Assembly: GCA_022424905.1 (NCBI GenBank)
Contig: JAKMGP010000029.1
Location: 1 to 64,000 of the forward strand
Length of the DNA stretch: 64,000 bases
Direction: 5' to 3'
DNA from: Akkermansiaceae bacterium
Lineage (GTDB): Bacteria > Verrucomicrobiota > Verrucomicrobiia > Verrucomicrobiales > Akkermansiaceae
Every line of letters starts with the position of its first letter. Position 1 is the first letter of the stretch. Below the pieces are notes generated by a model. The model was given only the letters and a program-made list of their open reading frames with translations, did no database searches and was not told where the DNA came from. Shown in pieces: positions 29,040-38,242 of the stretch. The position numbers and the translations under genes are program-made.

Positions 29040-31072
29040 TTCTTTCGATACATTTCCACCACGTTTTCAACCTCCGGGAAAGTTCTACCAGATCGAATGG
29101 CAGACCGCGTTTCCTCCTGCATCTCCTCATCGATCCAGAAGCTGTAATGATCCCATGGATAAGCATTGATCGGCGGGCAAAACTTTACCGTTTCAGAATT
29201 TGGCCACCTCAGCCATCGCCAACAGGCCACCCGCTCATAATCCCGTTTCCAACCAGGAACAAAGACACAACGCTCGTAAACCTGTTGTTGAATTTTGTGA
29301 GCAAGATCTCGTTTTTCTCCATCCTCAGTGGCACGTCGATACGCTTCAACCCACTTATCCATCTCTGGATCATTGTAGGCAAAGACATTATTAGTCTTTG
29401 GTTTAATATTCCCCTGCTCATCGTAGGCATTCCTTGAGTGGAAATACTCGTAAAATGAGAAGTAGGGAGGCTGCACAGCCCAAGCCACGGCGGTCAATTC
29501 GAACTTCTTATCCATGGCATCAGTGAAAACAAGACTGGGGTCCTTACCATCGAGTATCAAATCAATCCCGGCCTTTTTAGCCTCATTCTTAAGAATCCCC
29601 ATGATATCAGTGTATGCCTTAATCGAGTAATGGCTGAGTGTGAACTCAAGCCTCGTCCCGTCCGCTTTGCGGAGCACACCATCATTAGCCTCCTCAGTAA
29701 ACCCAGCTTTGGCAAAATACTCACGCGCTTTGGCAGGATCAAACGGCCAGGGCTTCACGTTAGGATTCACAAAATCACCATACCCATCAACAAATCCCGG
29801 GAGACGAGAATAGTCTCCCCAAAATTGCACCTGGATTACCTTATCATAATTCAACGCATGCGCTAAGCCGAGACGCACGTTAATATCCTTCAGCTTTTCG
29901 CGAGAGAGATTCATCTCGACTCCAAACTGAGCTCGAGGAAAATCATTATACCACCAGTGGCGCTCAATATGCCCGTCATAGACCTGTTGAATCTCCGATT
30001 TCTCATACCAAGACTTTGGACCAGAAACGGAAGACATATCTAGAATCCCAGCCCTGAATAATTCAAATGCCTTGTTTGGATCTCTAACAATCCGCCACAC
30101 AATCTTATCAGGATTGTAACGATAGCGGTAAAACTTTTTATCGTTCCCCCACCAATCTTTCTTCCGGGTCAACGTCACTGAAACCCCCTTGTTGACATCA
30201 CCCTCAGCTACGTAGTAAGGGCCTGTAATTGGTTGATGTCGCCAATTATAGCGATCCTCGTAATCAGGGCCAAATTCTTCGTAAAAATGAGGTGGAGCCG
30301 GGGGAAGGGCACCGATTGTATTATACATTCCCAATTCACTTTTGGGACTCGGAAAAGTAATTGCGAAAGTATGTTCGTTGTAAATCGTAATTTGGGCAAT
30401 CTCCTCACGAATATATTGTTTATAGTAGGGTGCCTTGGCGTAATCATGAGCCCGCAAATAAAGATTCACAGCATAGTCTCTTGCCTTAACAGCTTCGCCA
30501 TCACTGTATGTTGCGTCCTGGTGCAGCTTGAAATACCAGGTCCTTTTATCTTCACTGTGCGCCCACTCCCGAGCCATCGCGGGAACAACAGAACCATTGA
30601 GGCGGTTCAACCTTACGATTCCCAGCTGCACATCATCGTATAGCTCGCTTCTGAGACCACTGTTAGCGTTAGGCCCAAAAGGCCTCATGGTGGGTGGCGG
30701 GCTTGCGGTATAGTAGCGAAACACTCCGCCCTTTTTTGCAGCGGGATCCGAATCCTCCGGCTCATCCAACCCGTCCTTCCACAAAAGATCCCTTGGGAGA
30801 TCTTCGATCTTCGAAAAATTAAAATAGTCACCTAAAGCCAGACGCCTTTCGTAACGCCCTATTGCTTCCTCCGCATCTTTCGCCTCAATTGAACCCGGCT
30901 CAGCTTCAGATAACTCCACCTTAGCTTCATCAATCTTTCCTGCAGCCCAACGCCTAATATAGTCGTTATATGTGGGAACATATTCATCAAAACCCAATCC
31001 CCCTACATAGGGGACTTCGTCCTCACCGCAACCGATCAGAAAAAATGAAATGAGAAGTAATAAACAGCGCAT
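29036..31072 (-). CDS. Solute-binding lipoprotein of family 5, YejA-like
   Basis: A 678-residue extracytoplasmic peptide-binding protein. The signal ends in a lipobox (FFLIGC; Cys15 as the anchor). The SBP family 5 fold is supported by REWAHSEDKRTWYFKLHQD, ATYSDGEAVKARDY, ITGPYYVAEGDV and the downstream DPNKAFELFRAGILDMS. These resemble YejA of the Yej (microcin C-type peptide) importer more than classical OppA. The C-terminus lacks the usual short tail and ends in Lys/Arg-rich residues. It is followed on the strand by oppD/oppF-like genes and preceded by the two permeases, with overlaps or gaps under seven bases. Confidence 0.88.
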   Translation of the reverse strand: MRCLLLLISFFLIGCGEDEVPYVGGLGFDEYVPTYNDYIRRWAAGKIDEAKVELSEAEPGSIEAKDAEEAIGRYERRLALGDYFNFSKIEDLPRDLLWKDGLDEPEDSDPAAKKGGVFRYYTASPPPTMRPFGPNANSGLRSELYDDVQLGIVRLNRLNGSVVPAMAREWAHSEDKRTWYFKLHQDATYSDGEAVKARDYAVNLYLRAHDYAKAPYYKQYIREEIAQITIYNEHTFAITFPSPKSELGMYNTIGALPPAPPHFYEEFGPDYEDRYNWRHQPITGPYYVAEGDVNKGVSVTLTRKKDWWGNDKKFYRYRYNPDKIVWRIVRDPNKAFELFRAGILDMSSVSGPKSWYEKSEIQQVYDGHIERHWWYNDFPRAQFGVEMNLSREKLKDINVRLGLAHALNYDKVIQVQFWGDYSRLPGFVDGYGDFVNPNVKPWPFDPAKAREYFAKAGFTEEANDGVLRKADGTRLEFTLSHYSIKAYTDIMGILKNEAKKAGIDLILDGKDPSLVFTDAMDKKFELTAVAWAVQPPYFSFYEYFHSRNAYDEQGNIKPKTNNVFAYNDPEMDKWVEAYRRATEDGEKRDLAHKIQQQVYERCVFVPGWKRDYERVACWRWLRWPNSETVKFCPPINAYPWDHYSFWIDEEMQEETRSAIRSGRTFPEVENVVEMYRKK

Positions 31073-31078
31073 GATTCA

Positions 31079-32629
31079 CTAACGATAAAAGGTGTATTTT
31101 TTGGGATCAAAAGCTTCGCGAATCGCCTCCCCCACAAAAGTCACAAGAACTAACAAAGAAACAAGGCAAGCAAAAGCCGCACTCACCAACCACGGCGAAG
31201 AAAGCGAAGAAAGCCCATCTTTAAGGAGCTTCCCCCAACTGGCGAGATCAGAAGGAACAAAGCCAAGATAATCGAGAGCCGTGAGAGACAATATTACCCC
31301 CGAAATAGAAAACGGAATCAAAGTTACTAAAATAGCAACCGTATTTGGCATGAGGTGCCTGAACAAAATTCGCGGCACGCCAGCACCTAAAACCTGGCTG
31401 GCTGCAATATAATCGCGAGCCTTTTCCTTGAGAGCCGCTGTTCGCATTAAGTTCGTCATCCCCATCCAACCGAAGACTGCTAGAAGAAGCAGAATAAGAT
31501 AAAACCCAAGGCGATCTTTATATTGCGGAGGAACGCCCAGAGTCACGATGATTACGAGAAACAAAAAAGGAATATTTGCTAACACCTCAATCAACCGTTG
31601 GACCACAAGGTCAAACCAGCCTCCAAAATAGCCCATCAACAGACCTATAGAAATTCCAATAAAGTAAACAATCGGAATATAAATTAAGGCTGCTTTAAAA
31701 TTCACTTGAAGCCCTCCGAAAAGATAAGCGAGCACATCGTCACCTTGTGAGGTCGTGCCCAGAGGAAACTCCCATTTGGGCTCCGATGGTGGATAGCTGA
31801 CATCGTATTCCTGATTCTCACTCAACCCCATAAAGTCTACCAATGTTCCTTCGCCTGTAAACTCCTCCGAACCATCGACCAATTTCCCCCCTGCGTATTT
31901 CGCTTGATAAACACGATTCTCATTCTCATCCCAACCTTGTACACTTCCTTGTCTGAGACCTTTACGATAGGTAAACCTAAGATGCGGTTTTTCGGGTCGC
32001 TCCGAGTCAAAAAGTCGTGTTCCCAAACCCTTATAGTCATTCTCCGAAGGATTAATCGGCCTACCTAGGGCTTTGATGATGTCACCAGTCGGAGCATAGG
32101 GTCGGAGTGGGAGAAACACGTTGTAATCCTCCTTCTTTTTCAACTCACGATAATCTGGCTCCAAATCAGCCTTTCCTCCTTCAATAATACCGAAGTCTTT
32201 GTTCTTTTCGAGCTTGGTTGTAAATGCCGGAAAGGTCCATGACCCGTTATATTCAACAGCAAGAGCCTCCTTTCCCACCACGACCTGATCGAGAGCAGCG
32301 AAACCAGCTAAACCTATTAGAATCAAGAAAGAATAGTAGCCACGCTTAATGGCTTTGAATCGTTGAATTTTACGGATCGTAACAGGATTAGGCGGACCAC
32401 TCTTGATCTTAGAAATGACCAACCAAACGCCAAAAAGAAGTAACACGGTTGCCGTCACATCACCGGCATTTTCAATGAGAAACTTCAGCGGCTGAAACAA
32501 AACCAGTTCACCTGCTGTTCTGCTCAGATTATACCCCCAACTAATTGTAGGCAACATTAGGCCTAATTGCTCGGCCACAAAGCTAACAACAGCCACAAGC
32601 ATGAGTGAGATTCCGATCAAGAGCTTCAT
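31079..32629 (-). CDS. Peptide ABC permease, YejE-like, with N-terminal extension
   Basis: A 516-residue permease. Residues about 1-85 are an extra N-terminal region with two hydrophobic segments not seen in OppC. From about residue 90 it follows YejE: KRGYYSFLILIGLAGF then VEYNGSWTFPAFTTK, a large periplasmic insertion to about residue 290, then the core permease domain with the EAA-type loop (AASQVLGAGVPRILFRHLMPN). The YejE resemblance is by eye and is good in the segment GKEALAVEYNGSWTFP. It is next to the YejB-like permease and the YejA-like binding protein. It likely imports peptides or a peptide-like compound. Confidence 0.85.
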   Translation of the reverse strand: MKLLIGISLMLVAVVSFVAEQLGLMLPTISWGYNLSRTAGELVLFQPLKFLIENAGDVTATVLLLFGVWLVISKIKSGPPNPVTIRKIQRFKAIKRGYYSFLILIGLAGFAALDQVVVGKEALAVEYNGSWTFPAFTTKLEKNKDFGIIEGGKADLEPDYRELKKKEDYNVFLPLRPYAPTGDIIKALGRPINPSENDYKGLGTRLFDSERPEKPHLRFTYRKGLRQGSVQGWDENENRVYQAKYAGGKLVDGSEEFTGEGTLVDFMGLSENQEYDVSYPPSEPKWEFPLGTTSQGDDVLAYLFGGLQVNFKAALIYIPIVYFIGISIGLLMGYFGGWFDLVVQRLIEVLANIPFLFLVIIVTLGVPPQYKDRLGFYLILLLLAVFGWMGMTNLMRTAALKEKARDYIAASQVLGAGVPRILFRHLMPNTVAILVTLIPFSISGVILSLTALDYLGFVPSDLASWGKLLKDGLSSLSSPWLVSAAFACLVSLLVLVTFVGEAIREAFDPKKYTFYR

Positions 32630-32633
32630 GGCT

Positions 32634-34049
32634 TTAGTGAAATTTTACACGGGGATCTACGAAAGCGACTATCACATCCGAGAGAATATTCCCCATAACC
32701 ATGAGAAATGAGGCTACAGTCAGCGTTCCCATAATCAGCATCTGATCAGGCGCAGTGATCGCTCGGAATTGAAGGAGACCGAAACCTTGAATATCAAAGA
32801 CCGTCTCAATAAGTAGACTTCCCGTCACAATCAGAGTGATTAACTGTCCAAGACTAGAAGCAATCGGGATAAAGGAATTTCGAAAGGCATGATTAAAAAC
32901 AGCTCGATTAAATCCAACCCCCTTGGCAACCGCAGTGCGAACGTAGTCAGCAGCAAGATTATCCATCAGGTTGTTCTTCATCATCATTGTCATCCAAGCA
33001 AAAGCACCCACTAGGTAGCTCACTAATGGCAACACCGAGTGCCATGCCAGATCCTTAATTTTCCCAAACGCATTCATCGAATCAAAATTCTCCGAAGTGA
33101 GCCCAATCATTGGAAAGATGGGCTTGACCGCGCCAAAATAAACAAGCGCCAGCGCACCGAGAGCAAATCCAGGAATTGCATACCCCAAAAAAATCAATAT
33201 CGAACTTACGTTGTCGATTGGAGTACGATGTTTAATTGCCTTTAAGATCCCTAAGGGAAGGCAAATGCCGTAGCTGAAAATTGAAGTTAAAATACCAAAA
33301 TAAAGTGCAACCGGCATCCGCGAGATTATTAAATCGCTCACTGGCTCCCCAAATACCGAAGATCGACCAAAGTCTCCTTGAAGAAGGCCAGATATACGGG
33401 ACTTATAGATGACCGCACGAGGGACATAGTTATCTACTGTTTTGTTGGTCGTTCCCTTTTCCCGCTTCAAATGAGCATTAAAACGGAATTGAGCTGGCTC
33501 ATAACGAACTTCCCAACCCTCATCTGCAATTGCTTGCCAATCCGCCATTGGCTTACGTCGGTCTGCAAAGCGAGCCCATTCAATTTTGTCGTCTTTTCGT
33601 TGAACTACCACTGGTCGTCCCGTTCCGGCCAAACTAATCAAGACCTGTTTTTCCGGGTCTGCCACATAATTGGTTCCAATCGTCTCCTCACTTACCTTTG
33701 ATCCCTGGGTAGCAGGCTTAAAGTCAGCCTCGCTATGCAATCGCTCCCTCGGCCAGACCCCCAACCAGGTCAGATAAGCCAAGGGAGTCGGCTTATCCCA
33801 TAAAAACTCGCGTTCAAATTCCTCAATCTGCTCTTCGGTCAATGCTCCACCGCCACCTTTTCCACTCCCCCCGCCACCATCAGTGGTTCCGGCAGCGGCA
33901 GCTTGCAACTCCTTCGCCAAAGGACTTCCAGGCATCACTCGTGTGATTGCAAAAACAAGGAAAGTAACCCCTAGCACGGTCAACGGGACCAGTAGCAATC
34001 GACGGAGGAAATAGACTTTCATTATGGCTGAGTCAGCGAATTGACTCAC
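32634..34049 (-). CDS. Peptide ABC permease, OppB/YejB-like, with insertion
   Basis: A 471-residue permease about 140-160 residues longer than a normal OppB. After the first helix (RRLLLVPLTVLGVTFLVFA) comes a low-complexity Gly-rich segment (TDGGGGSGKGGGGALT, residues about 51-66) and a large soluble insertion to about residue 235. The permease core follows, with the EAA-type loop TAVAKGVGFNRAVFNHAFRN. The GTG at 34049 is chosen because AAGGA lies seven bases upstream; the ATG at 34022 is the alternative. It is first in the minus-strand transporter operon, with a promoter-like sequence just upstream. Confidence 0.85.
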   Translation of the reverse strand: MSQFADSAIMKVYFLRRLLLVPLTVLGVTFLVFAITRVMPGSPLAKELQAAAAGTTDGGGGSGKGGGGALTEEQIEEFEREFLWDKPTPLAYLTWLGVWPRERLHSEADFKPATQGSKVSEETIGTNYVADPEKQVLISLAGTGRPVVVQRKDDKIEWARFADRRKPMADWQAIADEGWEVRYEPAQFRFNAHLKREKGTTNKTVDNYVPRAVIYKSRISGLLQGDFGRSSVFGEPVSDLIISRMPVALYFGILTSIFSYGICLPLGILKAIKHRTPIDNVSSILIFLGYAIPGFALGALALVYFGAVKPIFPMIGLTSENFDSMNAFGKIKDLAWHSVLPLVSYLVGAFAWMTMMMKNNLMDNLAADYVRTAVAKGVGFNRAVFNHAFRNSFIPIASSLGQLITLIVTGSLLIETVFDIQGFGLLQFRAITAPDQMLIMGTLTVASFLMVMGNILSDVIVAFVDPRVKFH

Positions 34050-34096
34050 AGGGTTTTCCTTCTTTTCGACCGCTCATGTCAAACCAAAGTCTCTCA

Positions 34097-34125
34097 ATAT
34101 AAAAATTCATTCCCTTTTTAGCAAA
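34097..34125 (-). promoter_or_regulatory. Sigma-70-like promoter for the minus-strand peptide transporter operon
   Basis: On the minus strand the sequence reads TTGCTA - 17 bases - TATATT (-35 at 34120-34125, -10 at 34097-34102). It lies in the 88-base divergent gap between the two transporter sets, 48 bases before the permease start. No operator is identified. Confidence 0.45.
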
Positions 34126-34137
34126 TTTGTCCAGTGT

Positions 34138-36165
34138 TTGACCGTGTTTCGAAATGCTATTATCACCATCCTTACCTGCCTGACTTTCGTGTCATGTGAG
34201 CGCAGATCGGACGTGCAAATCGCGAACGAGGAAAATATCCTTATCGTTGGGAACAGCGGAGAACCGAAAGGCTTAGATCCTCACCTTGTTTCCGGAGTTT
34301 TAGAATCAAACATTATCCGGGCGCTCTTTGAAGGATTGTGCGTGGAAGACCCCGATAAAGATAGCTCCTCGCTTCCAGGGGTTGCTAAAAACTGGACTCC
34401 CAACGAAGACTCAACCGAATGGATCTTTGAACTTAATCCAGAGGCTAAATGGTCTGATGGAATTCCAGTAACCGCAAACGATTTTGTCTTTTCCTATCGC
34501 CGCCTTCTCTCACCAGATCCGGATTGGCCCGCCGAGTATGCCGAAATGCTCTACTTCCTCAAAAACGGTGAGGCCTACCACCGCAGTCATTTTGGAAAGA
34601 TTCTTTGCGGTAACGATCCTGACTTCCCCGTCAAATGGCAAATTCTAAAGGAAAGTAATTTTAAAGGTGACCCAAAACTTAAACTTTCGAACTTCGCCGG
34701 CAAAACCTTCTCAGAGCTTGATGAACGGGATCTCAAGAAATTCGCCTCATATCTCAGCAGGGGGCAAAAAGTTGACCTAACCAAGCTCTCCGCCACTAAA
34801 GTGGAGACCGAAAAGTTAACGGAAGTCGAAAAGCGCATCTTCTTCAATTCGAAAGGAATCGACAAACTAAACAAAAGCGATCTCACGTCACTCAAGCAAA
34901 ACACAAGCCTTATCAATTGGGCGAATCAGGTTCCCGAGGAAGTCCGGCAACTGGTCCTAGACCGCATCATTGCGCACCACGAGGCCGGGAAACCAAATCT
35001 TTGGGAAAAGGCAGAGGTCGGTGTCGCTGCGATTGATGACTTTACGCTGAAAATCAATCTTCGTGGGCCTATCCCATTTCTCCCAGAAATCACCAAGCAC
35101 TATACTTGGTATCCGGTTCCTAAACATGTGATCCTGAAACATGGAAAAATGAACACTGCCTACCAGTCCCCTTGGACAAGTGTTGAAAATATCGTTTCGA
35201 ACGGGGCATTTAAGCTGAAAACTTGGAGAACTAACCATTTCTTAGAGGTTGAACGAAATAATCAATATTGGGATAGAGACAACGTCCATCTTGATGGCGT
35301 TCGTTATCTTCCAATCAAGAACTACTACACCGAAACAAGAATGTTTGGTGACGAGCAACTTCACCTCACTTATACAGTTCCCTCAGAGCTAATCCCGATG
35401 GCAAAGGAGAAATATCCTGCTCAACTTCGTCAGGAACCCTACGTCGGTGTCCGCTTTCTCCGAGTCAACAATCGCAAGGAACCACTCAACGACCCAAAGG
35501 TCCGCAGGGCCTTCGCCCTTTCAATTGATCAAAAATCAATTTGTGAAGAAATTTTGCAGGGCGGCCAAACCCCAGCCTCAGGAATCGTCCCACCGTTCGG
35601 CAACTATAAACCACCCGGCGTGATTCATTTTGATCCCGAAAAAGCCAAAAATCTACTCGCCGAATCGGGATACGAATCAACTTCCTCTTTTCCAGAAATC
35701 AGCCTCTTAACTACCAATTCAGATTCAGGACTCCGAGAAGCCGAAGCTCTCCAAGCAATGTGGCAAAAGCATCTTGGCATCAAAGTGCGTATCATGCAGC
35801 GGGAATGGACCACTTACCTTCAAAAACAATATGATGCCGACTATGATATTTGTGTTGCAGGCTGGATCGGCGATTATTTAGACCCCACTACTTTTCTTGA
35901 AATGTGGATTACCGATGGAGGCAACAATAACACCGGTTGGGGGTCCACCGAATTTGAAGATCTTTTAAACAAAGCCGAAAACACAACAGATGTTGCGACA
36001 AGAATGGAGATTCTTTCGCAAGCCGAGCAGACAATATTAAACGACACGCCTGTCCTTCCAATTTACTGGTATACCACCAACTACTTGATTCGCCCCGAAG
36101 TGAAGGGTTGGAACCCCCTGCTCCTAAACAATCATCCTTTCAAGTCGGTTAAAATCGAAAAATAG
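34138..36165 (+). CDS. Peptide-binding lipoprotein, OppA-like, with about 140-residue insert
   Basis: Solute-binding protein family 5, 675 aa, with lipobox LTFVSC (Cys20). The N-terminal LIVGNSGEPKGLDPHLVSGV and WSDGIPVTANDFVFSYRRLL match OppA/DppA, and the C-terminal half PPFGNYKPPGVIHFDPEKAKNLL (in two parts) is classical. Between residues about 148 and 290 (34579-35007) lies a Lys/Leu-rich, mostly helical insertion absent from E. coli OppA; the OppA sequence resumes at VGVAAIDDFTLKINL. Translation probably starts at TTG 34138 or GTG 34144. Two permeases follow, but no ATPase gene does. Confidence 0.9.
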   Translation: MTVFRNAIITILTCLTFVSCERRSDVQIANEENILIVGNSGEPKGLDPHLVSGVLESNIIRALFEGLCVEDPDKDSSSLPGVAKNWTPNEDSTEWIFELNPEAKWSDGIPVTANDFVFSYRRLLSPDPDWPAEYAEMLYFLKNGEAYHRSHFGKILCGNDPDFPVKWQILKESNFKGDPKLKLSNFAGKTFSELDERDLKKFASYLSRGQKVDLTKLSATKVETEKLTEVEKRIFFNSKGIDKLNKSDLTSLKQNTSLINWANQVPEEVRQLVLDRIIAHHEAGKPNLWEKAEVGVAAIDDFTLKINLRGPIPFLPEITKHYTWYPVPKHVILKHGKMNTAYQSPWTSVENIVSNGAFKLKTWRTNHFLEVERNNQYWDRDNVHLDGVRYLPIKNYYTETRMFGDEQLHLTYTVPSELIPMAKEKYPAQLRQEPYVGVRFLRVNNRKEPLNDPKVRRAFALSIDQKSICEEILQGGQTPASGIVPPFGNYKPPGVIHFDPEKAKNLLAESGYESTSSFPEISLLTTNSDSGLREAEALQAMWQKHLGIKVRIMQREWTTYLQKQYDADYDICVAGWIGDYLDPTTFLEMWITDGGNNNTGWGSTEFEDLLNKAENTTDVATRMEILSQAEQTILNDTPVLPIYWYTTNYLIRPEVKGWNPLLLNNHPFKSVKIEK

Positions 36166-36177
36166 CCTCTTCTTACA

Positions 36178-37098
36178 ATGCTCAAAACCATTTTCTCACG
36201 AGTGACTCAGACCATTGTCGTGGTCTTTCTCTTAGTCACTTTTGTTTTCTTCGCGGTTCGTGCGATTCCGGGAAACCCATTCGCAAGTGAAAAAGCTCTC
36301 GCCCCGGAGGAGCAAGCGGCGCTTGAACGACAATATGGTCTCGATAAACCGATCAGCATTCAGTATTTCAACTACTGGAAAAATATCCTCACCGAAGGTG
36401 ACTTTGGATATTCTCTGGCAATGAAAGGCCGAAAGGTCTCTACCATTATTTCCGAATCGTTTCCTGTTTCACTCAAGCTTGGTGTTCTCTCATTAATTCT
36501 CGGAATGGGTCTAGGAATACCGCTCGGAATTCTCGCCGCTCTTTTCCATAACAGATGGCAGGACTATGCTGCCATGGTCATCGCAATGGCAGGAATTTGT
36601 ATCGTAGCCTTCGTTCTTGGCCCCATTTTTCAACTCTCGATTGCGCGCCCTCTATCCGTCCTTAATGTCGCGGGTTGGAGCAGACCAGCTGACATTATCT
36701 TACCCTCCGTAACCCTCTGCTTTGGAGTAGCTGCTTACCTTGCTCGCCTCACCCGGGGCGGAATGCTTGATGTCCTCTCTCAGGACTACATTCGGACAGC
36801 TCGCGCCAAAGGTGTCCCAACCCTTCAGATCATCACCAAACACGCCCTAAGACCGGCGCTTATGCCTGCTGTCACTTTCCTTGGACCGGCCTTCGCAGGA
36901 ATTATCACCGGCTCATTCGTTGTTGAAAATATTTTCCTCGTCCCCGGAATGGGCAAACACTTCGTCCTCGGAATCACCTCCAACGATTACAACCTCGTCC
37001 TCGGACTAGTTCTCTTCTACGGAATCCTGATGGGGATCGCTAATTTACTCTCTGATCTCGCTCTCATCTTCATGGATCCAAAACTTCGCAATTCCTAA
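36178..37098 (+). CDS. Peptide ABC permease, OppB-like
   Basis: A classical 306-residue permease with about six transmembrane helices. The N-terminal VRAIPGNPFASEKALAPEEQ and the typical EAA-loop (TARAKGVPTLQIITKHALR) are seen, as is the following PAVTFLGPAFAGIITGSFVVE. It starts 12 bases after the binding-protein stop and overlaps the next permease at a single base (TAATG). It has normal length, unlike the enlarged minus-strand counterpart. Confidence 0.93.
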   Translation: MLKTIFSRVTQTIVVVFLLVTFVFFAVRAIPGNPFASEKALAPEEQAALERQYGLDKPISIQYFNYWKNILTEGDFGYSLAMKGRKVSTIISESFPVSLKLGVLSLILGMGLGIPLGILAALFHNRWQDYAAMVIAMAGICIVAFVLGPIFQLSIARPLSVLNVAGWSRPADIILPSVTLCFGVAAYLARLTRGGMLDVLSQDYIRTARAKGVPTLQIITKHALRPALMPAVTFLGPAFAGIITGSFVVENIFLVPGMGKHFVLGITSNDYNLVLGLVLFYGILMGIANLLSDLALIFMDPKLRNS

Positions 37099-38081
37099 TG
37101 GCCATGACTTCACTTGCCCAAAACATTAAAGGAGAAACTTTGGCGACCGAAAAAGGGACCAGCTTATGGGCCGACGCCTATATTCGCCTCAAGAAAAACA
37201 AGCTAGCGATGCTTGGCGGCATTGTCGTTATCCTAATTCTTATCCTTTGCTTCATTATTGCGCCCATTCTTGCCGCTTCTGGCATGAATGCCAATGAACA
37301 GGATCTCACCAACCGCTTTGCTGGAGTTGGCGAAAAAGGAGTCCTAGGCACTGACCAACTCGGCCGGGACCTTTTCATGCGCGTCTTGGAAGGTGGCCAA
37401 ATTTCTCTTCTCGTCGCAATTATGGCCACCTGCATGACCGTCACCATTGGTGTCATTTATGGAGGAATTGCTGGCTACGTCGGAGGAACGCTTGGCAACA
37501 CAATGATGCGTATCGTCGACGGGCTTCTAGCAATGCCCTTCCTGATTATCGTCATCCTTTTCCGCGAGATTATCACACCATATATTGACACTCTGGCGAA
37601 ATTCCTCATTGATGATTGGGGATGGAACGACAACACCGTTCTCCGATTTGCAAACCTCATCCCGCTTACCATTGCTATTGCTGGATTTGGTTGGCTCTCT
37701 ATGGGGCGTATCGTACGCTCCGCTGCCGCATCCCTTTCAAAACAAGAATTTGTTGAAGCGGCCCGCTCCCTTGGAATCAGTCATCGCCGAATTCTTTTCC
37801 GCCATATTCTCCCCAACATGCTAGGCCCTGTAATAATTTATGCCACCCTGACCATTCCCAGCTTCATTCTTTACGAGGCAACTTTAAGTTACATCGGCCT
37901 TGGAATCGAACCACCCAATTCATCTTGGGGAAAATTAATTCAAGAAGGAGCAAACTACCTTGAAACGAACCTCACTGTTCTTGCCGTTCCAGCTATCATG
38001 TTCTCACTGACCCTCTTCGCTTTCAACTTTCTTGGTGACGGACTTCGTGACGCTCTTGATCCCAAAGCCTCTAAAGACTAA
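37098..38081 (+). CDS. Peptide ABC permease, OppC-like
   Basis: A classical 327-residue OppC/DppC permease. After the first helix (residues about 38-58) a short periplasmic segment carries LGTDQLGRDLFMRVLEGGQ, then the core with the EAA-type loop EAARSLGISHRRILFRHILPN. It is the last gene in the plus-strand set, with no ATPase downstream; MoxR begins 161 bases later. The energising ATPases are most likely the OppD/OppF-like pair at 27079-29039. Confidence 0.93.
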   Translation: MAMTSLAQNIKGETLATEKGTSLWADAYIRLKKNKLAMLGGIVVILILILCFIIAPILAASGMNANEQDLTNRFAGVGEKGVLGTDQLGRDLFMRVLEGGQISLLVAIMATCMTVTIGVIYGGIAGYVGGTLGNTMMRIVDGLLAMPFLIIVILFREIITPYIDTLAKFLIDDWGWNDNTVLRFANLIPLTIAIAGFGWLSMGRIVRSAAASLSKQEFVEAARSLGISHRRILFRHILPNMLGPVIIYATLTIPSFILYEATLSYIGLGIEPPNSSWGKLIQEGANYLETNLTVLAVPAIMFSLTLFAFNFLGDGLRDALDPKASKD

Positions 38082-38242
38082 AGCTCACGCAAAGGGGGGT
38101 ATTCTCCAAGCATCGGCCATCCCCTTCCGGCCCTTGCACCTTAACCAATTTAGAAAATTGGCTCTCTCCTTAAAAAAAGTGAAATCAAAAAACTCCTTTT
38201 TCTTTCTCAAGGCCGCCTGATTTTGCCAGAATTCCCACAGCA

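Noticed and set aside
30233..30643. 136-codon ORF antisense to the YejA-like gene
   Set aside because: It is a shadow of a real gene on the other strand.
38082..38242. Terminator after the plus-strand permeases
   Set aside because: A weak CCAATT/AATTGG hairpin occurs but no T-run follows at the proper distance.
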